Source of the DNA: Gammaproteobacteria bacterium
GTDB taxonomy: Bacteria > Pseudomonadota > Gammaproteobacteria > GRL18
NCBI GenBank assembly: GCA_023144715.1
Contig: JAGLFC010000053.1
Span: forward strand, 1 to 5,567
Reading direction: 5' to 3'
DNA length: 5,567 nt
Shown here: positions 5,044 through 5,567 of the stretch, in pieces
Numbering within the stretch: the stretch's first letter is position 1
Layout: each line of letters starts with the position of its first letter
Notes under the pieces: generated by a model
The model's database searches: none
The model's input: only the letters and a program-made list of their open reading frames with translations
Told to the model about the DNA's origin: nothing
Made by a program: the position numbers and the translations under genes

Positions 5044-5567
5044 GTACACCCAATTGGCATTCGCCTAGGAATCATTAAGGATTGGACTTCTAAATGGTAT
5101 GCCAATTCTAAAGATTATGCAGATTTCTTGAACAAAGATATTGAAGTAAGAGAGTTCTTGGAAAAGAAACTGGCTCATGCTTCTGTGAGTCGTGTTCAGA
5201 TTGACCGCCCAGCACATAATGCAAGAATTACCATTCACACCGCTCGTCCAGGGATTGTGATTGGTAAAAAAGGCGAAGATATTGAAAAACTAAAAATTGA
5301 AGTGGCCAAAATGATGGGCATTCCAGTACATATCAATATTGAAGAAATTCGTAAGCCTGAAGTAGATGCCGTGCTTGTAGCACAGAGTGTTGCACAGCAA
5401 TTGGAACGCCGTATCATGTTCCGTCGTGCTATGAAACGTTCAGTGACTAATGCAATGAGATTAGGGGCTGAAGGCATCAAAATCAATGTATCAGGTCGTT
5501 TGAACGGTGCTGAAATTGCACGTGCTGAATGGTATCGTGAAGGTCGTGTGCCTCTACATACATTCCG
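5032..5567 (+). CDS. rpsC: 30S ribosomal protein S3 (uS3), N-terminal part (runs off right edge)
   Basis: Small-subunit head protein at the mRNA entry tunnel, with helicase activity shared with S4. The window holds 178 codons of about 230. The protein begins MGQKVHPIGIRLGIIKDW, the family's conserved start, which fixes the second ATG (5032) rather than the one at 5018 as the start. The KH domain is seen in HTARPGIVIGKKGEDIEKL (69-87), with the GKKG loop at 78-81. ERRIMFRRAMKRSV (125-138) contains Arg131, Arg132 and Lys135, the residues implicated in helicase activity in E. coli. The sequence continues through SGRLNGAEIARAEWYREGR to the edge. Unlike its neighbours it lacks a strong Shine-Dalgarno; only GGGA (5020-5023), inside the duplicated unit, lies at the right distance. 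Translation may depend on coupling to rplV. Confidence 0.97.
   Translation, partial: MGQKVHPIGIRLGIIKDWTSKWYANSKDYADFLNKDIEVREFLEKKLAHASVSRVQIDRPAHNARITIHTARPGIVIGKKGEDIEKLKIEVAKMMGIPVHINIEEIRKPEVDAVLVAQSVAQQLERRIMFRRAMKRSVTNAMRLGAEGIKINVSGRLNGAEIARAEWYREGRVPLHTF

Noticed and set aside
4748..5486. Minus-strand frames opposite rplV and rpsC (4748-4969 and 5235-5486)
   Set aside because: They are antisense to conserved genes with low-complexity Ser/Leu-rich translations typical of reverse-strand artefacts.

Overview
The window comes from a gammaproteobacterium-like genome of moderate-to-low GC. The ribosomal proteins resemble their Escherichia coli homologues over their full lengths. The shikimate enzyme, however, is the type II (AroQ) form next to accB-accC, a neighbourhood typical of non-enteric gammaproteobacteria such as pseudomonads, vibrios and sulfur oxidisers. 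I cannot name the genus from sequence alone. The genes read cleanly in the standard code with all three stop codons in use, and no frameshift or mobile element is visible.

Layout. Positions 1-1314 (minus strand) hold a leftward cluster aroQ -> accB -> accC. It joins a shikimate-pathway enzyme to the biotin carboxyl carrier and biotin carboxylase subunits of acetyl-CoA carboxylase; accC runs off the left edge. Positions 1315-1959 are a 645-base AT-rich, gene-free divergent region. It should carry the promoters of both clusters and the 5' leader of the ribosomal operon. Positions 1960-5567 (plus strand) hold the S10-type ribosomal protein operon rplC-rplD-rplW-rplB-rpsS-rplV-rpsC in the usual order. 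Intergenic gaps are short (0-28 bases), there is one ATGA overlap, and rpsC runs off the right edge.

The genes are ordinary, but four things deserve attention. (1) rpsJ (S10), which normally opens this operon, is absent, and rplC comes first behind a divergent aroQ-accBC cluster. (2) The rplV-rpsC junction is built from three imperfect tandem copies of a 14-15 base unit. This has duplicated the rpsC start and created a tiny MGQR-stop reading frame whose TAA overlaps the true ATG. (3) The segment before rplC can fold into three consecutive hairpins ending at the Shine-Dalgarno sequence, with a perfect 12-base direct repeat 22 bases apart just upstream. That is a plausible relocated control region. 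(4) The 87-base accB-accC gap carries a 38-base imperfect inverted repeat. I see no evidence for a wholly new biological system; the novelty is in arrangement and regulation.
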